Source: Deltaproteobacteria bacterium
GTDB taxonomy: Bacteria > Desulfobacterota > DSM-4660 > Desulfatiglandales > HGW-15
NCBI GenBank assembly: GCA_020060215.1
Contig: JAGVAP010000074.1
Span: 62,001 to 126,000 of the forward strand
Length of the DNA stretch: 64,000 nucleotides
Direction: 5' to 3'
Below the pieces are notes generated by a model that was not told the DNA's origin, made no database searches, and was given only the letters and a program-made list of their open reading frames with translations. Of this stretch, positions 25,584 to 34,941 are shown in pieces. The position numbers were made by a program, and so were the translations under genes. Position 1 is the first letter of the stretch, and each line of letters opens with the position of its first letter.

Positions 25584-26159
25584 ATGGCATCGGCGAACAG
25601 AAGAGAATATTACAGGGCGCAGATCTCGATCCCCGTGAAGTGGAGGGTGCTCCTGCCTGAGGAATGCAGGCTGGTCCGTCAGGGTCTGGGCAAGAATCTG
25701 TTCAAGGGAAGCGCCGTGGCCAATCCCATTGACGAAATCCTCCAGCGCGCCGCACCCGGCTCCCGGGACGAACATCTCTACCGCTGCCTCCAGCTCCTCA
25801 ACAACAAGCTGGACTTCCTCATCGAACAGGCATTTCTGCACCCGGATCAAACCGGGCAATCCCGCGGCGACGTGGTGGACATCAGCGGTTCCGGCCTGAA
25901 ATTCACCTGTCGTGAACACGTGGCCACGGGGGCTCTTCTCAAGCTCGATCTTGTCATGCCCACCACTTCTCAGTATCAGTTGGAGATGATCTCGGAGGCG
26001 GTCCGAATCGAGGCCCAGGCGGGTGGATACACGGTGGCCTGTAAGATCATGGAGATCGACGAAGCCGCCCGGGAGTCCATCGTCGACGTCGTCTTCCAGA
26101 AGCAACGACAGGACATCCGACATTCGAGAGCCGTGAGGGAGGATCCTGATGCGTCTTGA
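25584..26159 (+). CDS. PilZ-domain protein
   Basis: Protein of 191 residues with the c-di-GMP-binding PilZ signatures split as expected: an N-terminal RREYYRAQISIPVKWR (RxxxR) and a later DISGSGLKF (DxSxxG). The long middle part, including RCLQLLNNKLDFLIEQ, is helical and resembles PilZ proteins with an inserted or N-terminal helical segment. It is preceded by a sigma-54 promoter and by GAAGAGG before the ATG. It overlaps the next gene by 11 bases. It is likely a flagellar brake or related receptor; the exact partner is unknown. Confidence 0.85.
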   Translation: MASANRREYYRAQISIPVKWRVLLPEECRLVRQGLGKNLFKGSAVANPIDEILQRAAPGSRDEHLYRCLQLLNNKLDFLIEQAFLHPDQTGQSRGDVVDISGSGLKFTCREHVATGALLKLDLVMPTTSQYQLEMISEAVRIEAQAGGYTVACKIMEIDEAARESIVDVVFQKQRQDIRHSRAVREDPDAS

Positions 26160-26889
26160 AATGGAGCTGGGAAGTTTCCTCGAGTTCTATCGGCTGGTCA
26201 CCCTGGGAAAGCTGATCCAGGGCCTGGTGCATAACCTCAATGGTCCTCTCCAGAACCTGGGAATGGATATGGAGATGATGGAGCACACCCTCGAGAACGA
26301 TCAACGGTTCCCGAAAGAGCTCTCGGAATCCCTCCTCGCCCGTCTCCAGCGGATGGAATCGGAATTCGATCAGGTCGGCCGCATCATCCGATCCGCAGCC
26401 ATGAGGATCGATATGGAAGGGGATTTTCTCCGATACGGAAACCTCAAGTCCCTCCTCGAGGAGGAGATCTCGTTCCTCCAGGCCAACCTCTACTTCAAGC
26501 ACAACGTCCGCAAGGAGATCCAGCTCAGTGAAGACCTCCTGCATGTGGACAGTGTCTCCCATGAAATCGTGCGCGCCCTGTGCTGGTTGATACAAGCGGT
26601 GGTGGAGGAGATGGAGAAGGGGACGGCCAAACTCTTCGGCCTGTCGGGCCGAAGGGCTCCTTCCGCCCTGGAGATCTCGCTCTTCTTCGAAGGGGAGACG
26701 CTCGGCCTGCTCAGCATGGAGGAGATCGAGGGGGGGTCCACCTCTCCAGAGGTCCTGAGGGTGCAAGACGGCTCCGGGCCGGTCTTGCCGCTCTCGCTAT
26801 TGAGGCTTCACTCCGTTTCGGTCGGATGCAGGCGGGAGCCGAAGCGGATCGAGTTCACGCTCACGATCCCCTATCCGGCCTCAGCGTAG
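26149..26889 (+). CDS. histidine kinase-like protein lacking a clear ATPase site
   Basis: The first 80 residues resemble a HisKA dimerisation domain: GLVHNLNGPLQNLGMDMEMM places a candidate phospho-His at residue 28 in an H-x-LN-x-PL context. The C-terminal half roughly follows the HATPase fold, with RALCWLIQAVVEEMEK in place of the N-box helix and RIEFTLTIPYPASA as the last strand. The glycine-rich G1/G2 lids are not recognisable. It may be an inactive kinase, a phosphotransfer protein or a scaffold. It is translationally coupled to the PilZ gene and overlaps the 3' end of the convergent unknown gene by 19 bases. Confidence 0.65.
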   Translation: MRLEMELGSFLEFYRLVTLGKLIQGLVHNLNGPLQNLGMDMEMMEHTLENDQRFPKELSESLLARLQRMESEFDQVGRIIRSAAMRIDMEGDFLRYGNLKSLLEEEISFLQANLYFKHNVRKEIQLSEDLLHVDSVSHEIVRALCWLIQAVVEEMEKGTAKLFGLSGRRAPSALEISLFFEGETLGLLSMEEIEGGSTSPEVLRVQDGSGPVLPLSLLRLHSVSVGCRREPKRIEFTLTIPYPASA

Positions 26890-27356
26890 TCCCCTCTCCT
26901 GAACTTGGCCGTTTCCCTGCTGATGGTCAGGACCGTGTCCGAGATGATGTCCCGCAGCCTTCCGTCCACGCCGGGTGTCTGCTCGAGGGTCCGCAGCCCT
27001 TCCAGCCTCTCCTCCAGATGGTTCACCAGCGAGTCCATGTCATGGACCGGAAAAGATCCATCCCCGAGCTTGGCCGCATAGAAATCGATCAGGTCGAGGG
27101 TTTGCTCGAGTTCTCTCAGCACGCCGGCCTTCTCCACACCCGTGCCGAAAGGCTGGATCGTTCCCGGCTTGTCGATGATCAGCACCCCTTCGGGGATCAT
27201 GCCCGAACTCGGGAGGCCCGTTTGGCCCGCCTGGATCCCTCTCCCGAGCCTTGCCTCGTCCATGATCTGCGAAAAGGGTTTTTCCCCCTCGTCTTTCACC
27301 CCCGCTTTCTTCCGGATCTGACCCGGGATCAGATCATGCGTCTCATGCACCTTCAT
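26871..27356 (-). CDS. unknown protein, own sigma-54 site
   Basis: I do not recognise a family for this 161-residue protein. It has no signal peptide or membrane segment. The N-terminal third is polar (IRKKAGVKDEGEKPFSQIMD), the middle is Gly/Pro-rich, and the C-terminal half is predicted helical (LRELEQTLDLIDFYAAKLGD, VNHLEERLEGLRTLEQTPGV). It could be a small motility-associated chaperone or adaptor. It follows cheB on the same strand after 219 bases but has a separate sigma-54-type promoter. Its 3' end overlaps the convergent kinase-like gene. It is likely real because of the promoter, the start and clean spacing. Confidence 0.6.
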   Translation of the reverse strand: MKVHETHDLIPGQIRKKAGVKDEGEKPFSQIMDEARLGRGIQAGQTGLPSSGMIPEGVLIIDKPGTIQPFGTGVEKAGVLRELEQTLDLIDFYAAKLGDGSFPVHDMDSLVNHLEERLEGLRTLEQTPGVDGRLRDIISDTVLTISRETAKFRRGDYAEAG

Positions 27357-27399
27357 CCCTTCTTCTCCTTCCCTGTAGAGTTAGACATCCGGGTAAGAT

Positions 27400-27415
27400 T
27401 GCAATACTCCTGCCA
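27400..27415 (-). promoter_or_regulatory. sigma-54 promoter of the unknown gene
   Basis: On the minus strand, TGGCAG-GAGTA-TTGCA shows GG-N10-GC spacing and five of six -24 bases with a perfect TTGC. The start codon of the unknown gene lies about 45 bases downstream of the -12 element. Confidence 0.75.
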
Positions 27416-27547
27416 CACCGGGGCAGAGCGGACGCACCGCTGTTCGGATTCCGTGAGTACCTGAAAAGACTGGATTCACCGGTATCCGACCTTGCAGAGA
27501 CCGGATCATTCGATGGGCGGGTCCGCGGTTGACGCTCTCCTGAAAGG

Positions 27548-27575
27548 AACTTTCTTCCGTCGGTCGGAAGAAGTT
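27548..27575 (-). terminator. hairpin directly after cheB
   Basis: AACTTTCTTCCG and CGGAAGAAGTT pair with one bulged base around a TCGGT loop, starting at the cheB stop codon. There is no U-run after it on the minus strand, so it may stabilise the 3' end or need Rho rather than act as a classical terminator. Confidence 0.4.
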
Positions 27576-28628
<1,053 letters not shown>

Positions 28629-28689
28629 TCAGGGAAAGAGTGGTTCATCTCCTCACGAAGAGCGCAAGAGCCCTCCCCGGCCATGATCT

Positions 28690-29148
28690 CTAGCCGAGGA
28701 CCACGCGGATGGCCAGGAAGCCGTCCACGGTCTGTATCGGGATATAAACGGACTCCTTCGAGCCTGGAAGCGCGTCCGCAGCAGAGCGATCGACCACCTC
28801 CGGGATGTCCAGGTTGAAAATGGCCTTGTCATCCAGGATGCTGAAGGTGTTGCCGGCGATCATGTTGACCACCTCCTTCACCATCTCCGCCCGGTGCTCC
28901 TCCGTGATGCGCTGCTCATCCTCCCCCAGGAACCCGGCCGTCAGGGAGGGGGTGAATTTCTCCGGGGTGAAAAAGAGGAAATAGCCCTGGAACGGCCCCT
29001 TGAAACCCAACCGGGTGACCAGGTACTTCTCCGTCTCGGGCAGGCCGGTCTTGGATGGATCGGGAAAATCCACCGGCAGAAAAAACATCTTTTCCAGCAC
29101 CTCAGAAATCGAGCGCCTCGTCGCTGACTCGAGTCTCTCCGTCTCCAT
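28690..29148 (-). CDS. CheX/CheC-type chemotaxis phosphatase-like protein
   Basis: A 152-residue protein of the CheC/CheX/FliY family. The phosphatase signature ExxN is present in KEVVNMIAGNTFS, within the usual helix; a second ExxN as in CheC is not seen, so CheX is the better comparison. It would dephosphorylate CheY-P or a CheY-like protein. Its first 47 bases overlap the CheY-like gene, indicating joint translation and a possible dedicated phosphatase-substrate pair. The operon also carries a CheZ, so two different phosphatase types are present. Confidence 0.8.
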   Translation of the reverse strand: METERLESATRRSISEVLEKMFFLPVDFPDPSKTGLPETEKYLVTRLGFKGPFQGYFLFFTPEKFTPSLTAGFLGEDEQRITEEHRAEMVKEVVNMIAGNTFSILDDKAIFNLDIPEVVDRSAADALPGSKESVYIPIQTVDGFLAIRVVLG

Positions 29149-29530
29149 GTTCGCCTTCCCCCATAATGCGGCTTAGCTTGTCTCTAATCTCCTCTGGCGT
29201 AAAGGGCTTCTTGATGTAGTCCGCAGCGCCTTTTTCCTTGAACTCCCTGACCCGCTGCTGACTTCCCTCGGTGGTGACGACCACGACGGGAATGGTCTTG
29301 AGGATCTCATCCGTCTTCATCTGGCTGAGAAGCTCGAGGCCGTTCATGTCGGGCATGTTGTAATCCGTGACCACCAGGTCCAGCCACTCCCGCCTCAGAA
29401 CCTCCAGGGCCTCTTTTCCGTTTCCCGCATCGAAAAACTGTCCGACGTTGAAACCGGAGGCCTTGATGGTCTTCTTGACCATGGCCCTCATGGGGAGGGA
29501 GTCATCCACAATGAGTACGTTGTATGCCAT
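29102..29530 (-). CDS. CheY-like single-domain response regulator
   Basis: Receiver-only protein of 142 residues: YNVLIVDDSLPMRAMVKKTI, phospho-acceptor Asp in LVVTDYNMPDMNG, Thr in VVVVTTEGSQQ and Lys in YIKKPFTPEEI. A short acidic tail follows. I chose the ATG at 29530 because GGAG lies 8 bases upstream; an ATG at 29536 is too close to it. It overlaps the CheX-like gene. It differs from the CheY next to cheA, so the operon encodes two stand-alone receivers. Confidence 0.9.
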   Translation of the reverse strand: MAYNVLIVDDSLPMRAMVKKTIKASGFNVGQFFDAGNGKEALEVLRREWLDLVVTDYNMPDMNGLELLSQMKTDEILKTIPVVVVTTEGSQQRVREFKEKGAADYIKKPFTPEEIRDKLSRIMGEGEHGDGETRVSDEALDF

Positions 29531-29575
29531 TTCCATTACTCCGTCGTTGCTTAGCAGATGAGCCGCACCGCGCGG

Positions 29576-30427
29576 TCACGTCTTGGTGATCAGGTCCTCC
29601 ACCTTTCGAAGCTCCTCCCCGAAACCGGCCATGATTTCCTGGAAATCCCTGTCCGTGAAACCGAATTTCTCCACCACGTCCCTCCGAAACCGATACGCAA
29701 GACCATCGGAGCCCACCCCGATTCCGATCATCATACAGAGCGTGTCCGCCAGGTAGACGATCGAGGTCTCGGCGCCGTAATCGACGGTCTCCTCCGGAAG
29801 GTGATGGTTACGAATGATCTCCACCATCTGGGGGCTGAACCCCCACCTCTGCGCGGCCACGGCACCCAGCTCCGCATGATCGATCCCGAGGACCGCCTTC
29901 TCCGCCTCCCGGAAGCTGAACTCGTGCTTGGTGACGAGCAGGTTGATCTTCTCGAAGGAGTCGGCCACATGCTGGTTCAACACGACCTTTCCGATGTCCT
30001 TGAGCAGGGCTGCGGTGAAGACGAGATGCTGGGTCTCCAGCTTGTGTCTCTCGGCCAGCTGGCGTGCGATCAGGGCGGAGGAAACCGAATACCGCCAGAG
30101 GTCCCCTTCTTCCAGCTCATACCCTGCCTGTTTCTTCTTGAGGTTTTCCGCCCCGCCGCTCATCCAGACCAGATCCACCACCTGATCGATGCCCATGTAC
30201 ACGATGGCCTGCTGCACCGAGTCGACCTTCTTGGGGAGGCCGAAGTAGGACGAGTTGCACGTCTTGAGCAGATTGGCCGTCAGGATCTGGTCGTAGGTGA
30301 TGATCTCCGCGATCTTGGACATGGAGCTCTTCGGATCCTGGGCAAGGAGCATCACCTTGTTGGCCACCTGCGGGATCGGTTTGAGGTGGCTGATCTCCTG
30401 AAGGATCCTTTCCATATTCTTTTTCAT
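29576..30427 (-). CDS. HDOD domain signalling protein
   Basis: HDOD-type protein of 283 residues: LKPIPQVANKVMLLAQDPKS, ITYDQILTANLLKTCNSSYF and VDSVQQAIVYMGIDQVVDLV give the family's helical signature. A downstream HD-like region with FTAALLKDIGKVVLN and GIDHAELGAVAAQRWG follows, but there is no GYP motif. HDOD proteins link signalling to motility in several bacteria. The ATG overlaps the stop of cheD as ATGA. Enzymatic activity is not expected from the sequence. Confidence 0.85.
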   Translation of the reverse strand: MKKNMERILQEISHLKPIPQVANKVMLLAQDPKSSMSKIAEIITYDQILTANLLKTCNSSYFGLPKKVDSVQQAIVYMGIDQVVDLVWMSGGAENLKKKQAGYELEEGDLWRYSVSSALIARQLAERHKLETQHLVFTAALLKDIGKVVLNQHVADSFEKINLLVTKHEFSFREAEKAVLGIDHAELGAVAAQRWGFSPQMVEIIRNHHLPEETVDYGAETSIVYLADTLCMMIGIGVGSDGLAYRFRRDVVEKFGFTDRDFQEIMAGFGEELRKVEDLITKT

Positions 30428-30903
30428 ATTTCGGTGACCCCCTGCCCGGCGACCTTGAGCCAGATGTTGCCGTCGCGAACCGTGAGCCTGATGGTGCGGT
30501 TCGTGTTGCCCCCCACGTGCTCGTAATCCACCATGACGTTGTTTTTCCAGAAGATCTTCCTCACGGCCATGTGGTTCCTCTTGCCGATATTGAAAAATCC
30601 CCCCTGATCCAGCACCTGGGCCCCGCCCACCACAATCACCTTCAAGCGCTGTTTCTGAGCCCCCAGTGCATAGGCGGCCTTGAACAGGGAGGGGATGCCG
30701 GTGTCGGCGAACATGTAGGGATTCGCCTGGGCCTTCGAAGCGTCGATGGAGGACTCGGGAAGCATGAAATGAAGCAGTCCGCCCACGTGAGCCACGCGGT
30801 CCCAGATCGCCACGCCGATGCATGAACCCAGGGAATAGGTGACCAGCACCGATTCAGGATCATTGCTCACCTTCATATCCGACACGCCGACCACGATATT
30901 CAA
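30424..30903 (-). CDS. cheD: chemoreceptor glutamine deamidase CheD (copy next to cheA)
   Basis: CheD of 159 residues. The catalytic Cys is in VTYSLGSCIGVAIWD, the His in GGLLHFMLPES, and the Thr/Gly-rich strand is IVVGGAQVLDQGGFFNIGKRN. It starts at a TTG (30903) preceded by AGAGGGAAA; the next ATG (30876) would remove the first strand MNIVVGVSDM. In other systems CheD deamidates receptor glutamines and is regulated by CheC. A second cheD opens the operon at 36527, so the two may serve different receptors. Confidence 0.9.
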   Translation of the reverse strand: MNIVVGVSDMKVSNDPESVLVTYSLGSCIGVAIWDRVAHVGGLLHFMLPESSIDASKAQANPYMFADTGIPSLFKAAYALGAQKQRLKVIVVGGAQVLDQGGFFNIGKRNHMAVRKIFWKNNVMVDYEHVGGNTNRTIRLTVRDGNIWLKVAGQGVTEI

Positions 30904-30958
30904 TTCGATTTCCCTCTCGTCGACATTCGTATGCCCGGAGCGGAATCCAATGAGGGGC

Positions 30959-33136
30959 TCAGTTCTGGGAAATCTCGAAGATACCCGAGATATCGAGGAT
31001 GAGGCCCACTCTTCCGTCCCCCAGGATCGCTCCGCCCGCTATTCCCCTGACGTACTTCAGTCCCTGCCCCAGACTCTTGATCACCACTTCTTCCTTGCCC
31101 ACCAGTTCGTCCAGCAGGAGGCAGCGTTGATGGCCGTCGTTCTCCACGGCGACCACCAGCCCCTCCCACGGCAGGCTGGAATCCGCCTTCACCCCGAAAA
31201 TGCGATCCAGTCGGACCAGAGGCACCAGTCTGCCCCGGGTGAGGATCATTTCCCCTTTCCCTTCGATGGTGGAGTACTGCTTCTTCTCAGGACGGAACGA
31301 TTCCAGGATGGTCAGAGCCGGAATGATGTACCTCTCTATTCCCACCCGTACCACCATGCCCTCGATGATGGCGAGGGTCAGGGGGAGGCTGATGACAAAG
31401 GTGGTCCCCTTCCCCTTCTGCGAATGGATCTCCACCCGTCCCCTCAGCTTCTCGATCCCCTTCTTGACCACATCCATGCCCACGCCGCGGCCCGAGATGT
31501 CCGTGATCTTCTCTGCCGTGGAAAACCCCGCCTGAAAGATGAGATTGTAGATCTCGGAGTCCGTCCACTTGTTCTCGTCGGTCACCATCTGCTGGGCCTT
31601 GGCCTTTTGCAGGATTCGTTCCTTGTCCAGGCCGCGCCCGTCATCCTGGATCTCGATGATGATATGCCCGCCCCTGTGATACGCCCTCAAGAAGATGTTT
31701 CCGCTCCTCGGCTTACCCGCTTTCTCCCGAGCCTCCGGGGTCTCGATCCCGTGATCCACGGCATTGCGGATCATATGGACCATCGGCTCGTAGAGCTCCT
31801 CCACCACGTTTCGGTCGATCTCGGTGTCTTCCCCTTCCATGTCGAGCAGGACTTCCTTCCCTGAGTTCTTGCACAGGTCCCGGACCAGTCTCACCATCTT
31901 CTGAAAGGTATTGCGTATGGGCACCATGCGCATGGACATGGCGGTCCTCTGAAGGCTCGACGTGATCTGGTTCAGTTGATTGAGGTTGTGATAAAGTTTC
32001 TGGTCTTTGGACGTGAGCACCCACTGGTTCTGCCGAAGCATCGCCTGGTTGATCACCAGTTCGCCGGTCAGATCCACGAGGTTGTCGAGTTTCTTGGTAT
32101 CCACCTTCACCTGCAGATCGATGTGCTGACGGCTGAACTTTCTCTGATCCCGGAGGGCGGAGATGACATCCCTGGTCTCCGCCTTGTTTTCCTCCACCAG
32201 GATCTCCCCGATCTTCTTTTCCGGTTCCTCCTTCTGTCGGGTGAGGCCCCGTTCCACGTCCTCCGGATGAACCGCCCCCTTTCGGACCAGGATCTCCCCC
32301 AGGGGCTTCTCGCCGAGCGTTTCGACATCGGAGAGGATCTTTTCAATGCGGCCGGTCAGCCCGCTGGTGTCCAACCCGTTGTCCAGGGATATGCCCTGCT
32401 CCAGGCCGTCCCTCACCCCTTCGATCATCCTCTTGAGGGTATCCACCGTCTCCAGGATGACATCGATGACCATGCCCTCCACGTGGAGTTCGCGATTTCT
32501 CGCCTTGTCCAGGAGGTTTTCGGCGCAGTGGGCCAGCCGGTTGATCTTGGCCAGGTTCAGGAACCCCGAGACCCCTTTGATGGTGTGGAAAGGCCTGAAG
32601 ATGGCGTTGATGGTCTCCTGATCCGTGGGATCCTGTTCGAGGTTGATCAGGTTCACTTCGATGGTGCCGAGGTTTTCCAGGGACTCGATCACGAAGTCGC
32701 TGATGATCTGCCGGTCCTCTTCGCTCATGGCCGCGATCGGTCCGAAACCCTGCTCGCTCTGCATCTTCGAAGCCCCCGATCCTCCCGCCGGCCCGTCTTT
32801 CCCGCTGTAGCCGAGCCTCTGAAGGAGGGGGCTGAGATCGTCCTCAAAGGTATCCCCGTTTCTGAGCGTGCGAACGATCGACTGAAGCGTCCCCGTGGCC
32901 TCCTCCAGAGGGTTCAAATCGTCCACCTCGGCAAGGACCAGCCGCTCAAGGTAGCCCTTCAACGCATGGGTAAGCTCCTGAACCGCATTCTGCCCCGACT
33001 CCCGGGCAACCCCTTCCAGCCTGCCGATGGAGTTCATGATATTCCCCAGGGCCGGAATGTTTCCCTTGTCCAGGGTCACCACTTCCAGGGCGATCCCTTC
33101 AATCCCTTTCTCCAGACTTTCAAGCCATTCGGACAT
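30959..33136 (-). CDS. cheA: chemotaxis histidine kinase CheA
   Basis: CheA of 725 residues. The canonical HPt domain lies at about residues 140-250 with phospho-His H184 in FRPFHTIKGVSGFLNL. A linker with LGEILVRKGAVHPEDVERGL precedes the P3 dimerisation helices (VDLTGELVINQAMLRQN). The ATPase N-box is MVHMIRNAVDHGIE, with G boxes IEIQDDGRGLD and FSTAEKITDISGRGVGMDVV, then the CheW-like P5 domain (RGRLVPLVRLDRIFG). The N-terminal about 110 residues form an additional helical segment with an HALKG motif (H57) that resembles a degenerate HPt. The ATG at 33136 follows AGAGGG. No separate P2 domain is obvious. Confidence 0.95.
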   Translation of the reverse strand: MSEWLESLEKGIEGIALEVVTLDKGNIPALGNIMNSIGRLEGVARESGQNAVQELTHALKGYLERLVLAEVDDLNPLEEATGTLQSIVRTLRNGDTFEDDLSPLLQRLGYSGKDGPAGGSGASKMQSEQGFGPIAAMSEEDRQIISDFVIESLENLGTIEVNLINLEQDPTDQETINAIFRPFHTIKGVSGFLNLAKINRLAHCAENLLDKARNRELHVEGMVIDVILETVDTLKRMIEGVRDGLEQGISLDNGLDTSGLTGRIEKILSDVETLGEKPLGEILVRKGAVHPEDVERGLTRQKEEPEKKIGEILVEENKAETRDVISALRDQRKFSRQHIDLQVKVDTKKLDNLVDLTGELVINQAMLRQNQWVLTSKDQKLYHNLNQLNQITSSLQRTAMSMRMVPIRNTFQKMVRLVRDLCKNSGKEVLLDMEGEDTEIDRNVVEELYEPMVHMIRNAVDHGIETPEAREKAGKPRSGNIFLRAYHRGGHIIIEIQDDGRGLDKERILQKAKAQQMVTDENKWTDSEIYNLIFQAGFSTAEKITDISGRGVGMDVVKKGIEKLRGRVEIHSQKGKGTTFVISLPLTLAIIEGMVVRVGIERYIIPALTILESFRPEKKQYSTIEGKGEMILTRGRLVPLVRLDRIFGVKADSSLPWEGLVVAVENDGHQRCLLLDELVGKEEVVIKSLGQGLKYVRGIAGGAILGDGRVGLILDISGIFEISQN

Positions 33137-33248
33137 GGAGACTACCCTCTTTCTTTCAACGGATCTTCCGATGCGAAGGCAGGGAAGAACCCCCTCTTCC
33201 ATCTGGGCTTCGTCCCTGCGGCCGGAGCGCTACGAATCGGCTGCCTGA

Positions 33249-33629
33249 TCAGGCCAGTACCTTCTGCAGCTTCTCACCAAAGGTCTCGGGCGTGAAGGGC
33301 TTGACGATGTAGTTGCTGACCCCCGCCTTCACCGCCTCGATGACATTCTCCTTCTGACCTTCGGCGGTGACCATGATAAAGGGGATCGTTTTCAAATCCG
33401 TGTCCCCCCTGACCGCCCTCAGCAGATCCAGACCGCTCATGTTCGGCATGTTCCAGTCCGAAACGATCAGTCCGAACTTCTCCTTCTTGAGCTCCCCCAA
33501 AGCGGCATTCCCGTCTTCGGCTTCAATGATGTTGCTGAAACCAAGTTGCTTGAGAACGCCTTTTACGATTCTCCTCATCGTGGCGAAGTCATCAACGACG
33601 AGAACCTTGATGGATGTATCCATGGGCAT
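33249..33629 (-). CDS. cheY: chemotaxis response regulator CheY
   Basis: Single receiver of 126 residues: VLVVDDFATMRRIVKGVLKQ, phospho-acceptor D58 in LIVSDWNMPNMSG, Thr in FIMVTAEGQKE and Lys in YIVKPFTPETF. The DWNMPNMSG sequence and length match the flagellar-motor CheY proteins. GGAGGG lies 7 bases before the ATG at 33629, which decides the start. Directly downstream of cheZ and upstream of cheA, it is the likely motor-binding CheY. Confidence 0.95.
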   Translation of the reverse strand: MPMDTSIKVLVVDDFATMRRIVKGVLKQLGFSNIIEAEDGNAALGELKKEKFGLIVSDWNMPNMSGLDLLRAVRGDTDLKTIPFIMVTAEGQKENVIEAVKAGVSNYIVKPFTPETFGEKLQKVLA

Positions 33630-33682
33630 ATCCACTCCCTCCGAGTATCCTAAAAATGACCTCCGTTGACCCGATGCCAACC

Positions 33683-34771
33683 CTACAGCGTTGCCAGAAG
33701 CTCATCGATCTGCGCTTGGTCCATCCCCTCCCCCTGTCGCTGGGGCCCTTTCAAATCGCTCTTGTACCGCTCCACTTCCTTGCGAAGATCCTCGAATGTC
33801 TTCTCCGGATCCTCCCTGTGTCTTCTCATCTTCAGGCCGAAAGAGATGATCATGTCCTCGATCCGGACCTCCATGGACTTGACCAGATGGATGATCCTTT
33901 GAATCCGTTGTCCGACCAGGTCCTGAAAACTGAGAGGCTCCATCATGTTCAAGGAAAGGCTCTTCATCTTCTTCAGGGCGGCCGCCTGGGACTCGAGGAC
34001 CTTGCGCGCCCTGCGTCCGATCGAGTCCGCCGCGTTTTTCTTCGACAGAGCGGTCTCCAGCGCCGAAAGGGACTCATCGGCCAGCGTCATGAGCTCCTCA
34101 TTGATATCCATGATCTTCATCGTGCTCTCTTCCAGGGTCTCGTTGATTCCCTCCAGCTGATTGCTCGCCTCAGGGATATCGCTTGCGGCGATCCGGACGA
34201 TCTCGGGCTCTATCCGCTGTCCGAAGTCGTTTCGGAAATCGATGAACTCCTGGGCCGCTTCCTTGATCTTCCCTGAAAGCTCCATCGCGAGAGACTCAAA
34301 GAATTCCCCGTTCTTGATCTTGGTGAAGGTCTCCTTCAGGTCCTTCAACTCTTCGAGCGTCTCGTTGACGGCACGCAGTTTCCCCTCGAGCTCGGCAGAA
34401 TGGTTCTCGTAGACGGACGGCCCCTCCCCTTCCTCGGGCTTCCACCGGGGGCAGCGCACCTCCTGACCGGACGCGTCCACCCCTGAGATGAGATCACCCG
34501 GGAGTCTCTTCACGCCGAAGAGCAGCCGGTAATCGTTTACGTTGAAGGCGTATCCGTTTCGCAGCAGCAGAAAATAGGGCTTTACCCCGTTGTGGCCCGA
34601 TGGCCCCACCAGGGCGTACTTCCGTTTGTCCACCTCGATGACCGCGCCGGAGTTCTCCGGCAGGCGCACCACGGCGGTCGTTTCCCGCGGGATGATCCTT
34701 TCAAGAAGGTTCACGTCAAAAGCGACTCGATCGTTGTTCCCGTCGAGGCTCCCCATCATCATGTTCTGCAT
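33683..34771 (-). CDS. cheZ: CheZ-family CheY-P phosphatase with N-terminal extension
   Basis: About 362 residues, longer than the 210-240 of classical CheZ. The C-terminal two thirds are long helices with the catalytic region EPLSFQDLVGQRIQRIIHLV (the D-x2-GQ motif with the active-site Gln) and end in DQAQIDELLATL, which matches the CheY-binding peptide of CheZ. The N-terminal about 110 residues form a beta-rich segment (TTAVVRLPENSGAVIEVDKR, YFLLLRNGYAFNVNDYRLLF) not found in classical CheZ. The ATG at 34771 follows AGGGGG; an ATG at 34804 would add 11 residues. Confidence 0.85.
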   Translation of the reverse strand: MQNMMMGSLDGNNDRVAFDVNLLERIIPRETTAVVRLPENSGAVIEVDKRKYALVGPSGHNGVKPYFLLLRNGYAFNVNDYRLLFGVKRLPGDLISGVDASGQEVRCPRWKPEEGEGPSVYENHSAELEGKLRAVNETLEELKDLKETFTKIKNGEFFESLAMELSGKIKEAAQEFIDFRNDFGQRIEPEIVRIAASDIPEASNQLEGINETLEESTMKIMDINEELMTLADESLSALETALSKKNAADSIGRRARKVLESQAAALKKMKSLSLNMMEPLSFQDLVGQRIQRIIHLVKSMEVRIEDMIISFGLKMRRHREDPEKTFEDLRKEVERYKSDLKGPQRQGEGMDQAQIDELLATL

Positions 34772-34941
34772 CCCATTTTCCCCCTGAACGTGTCCATGCA
34801 CCATCTTTCATCACATCCAGCAAGCAAGAGTTATACCACTTGAAACGAACTCCCCCTCACTCGGCTCTCCTGCGGCAATATCCTGATGAGGCATCGGAAA
34901 TAGGAACGCCATTCCCCTTCGGCCGGCGGCCGGACCCGATG

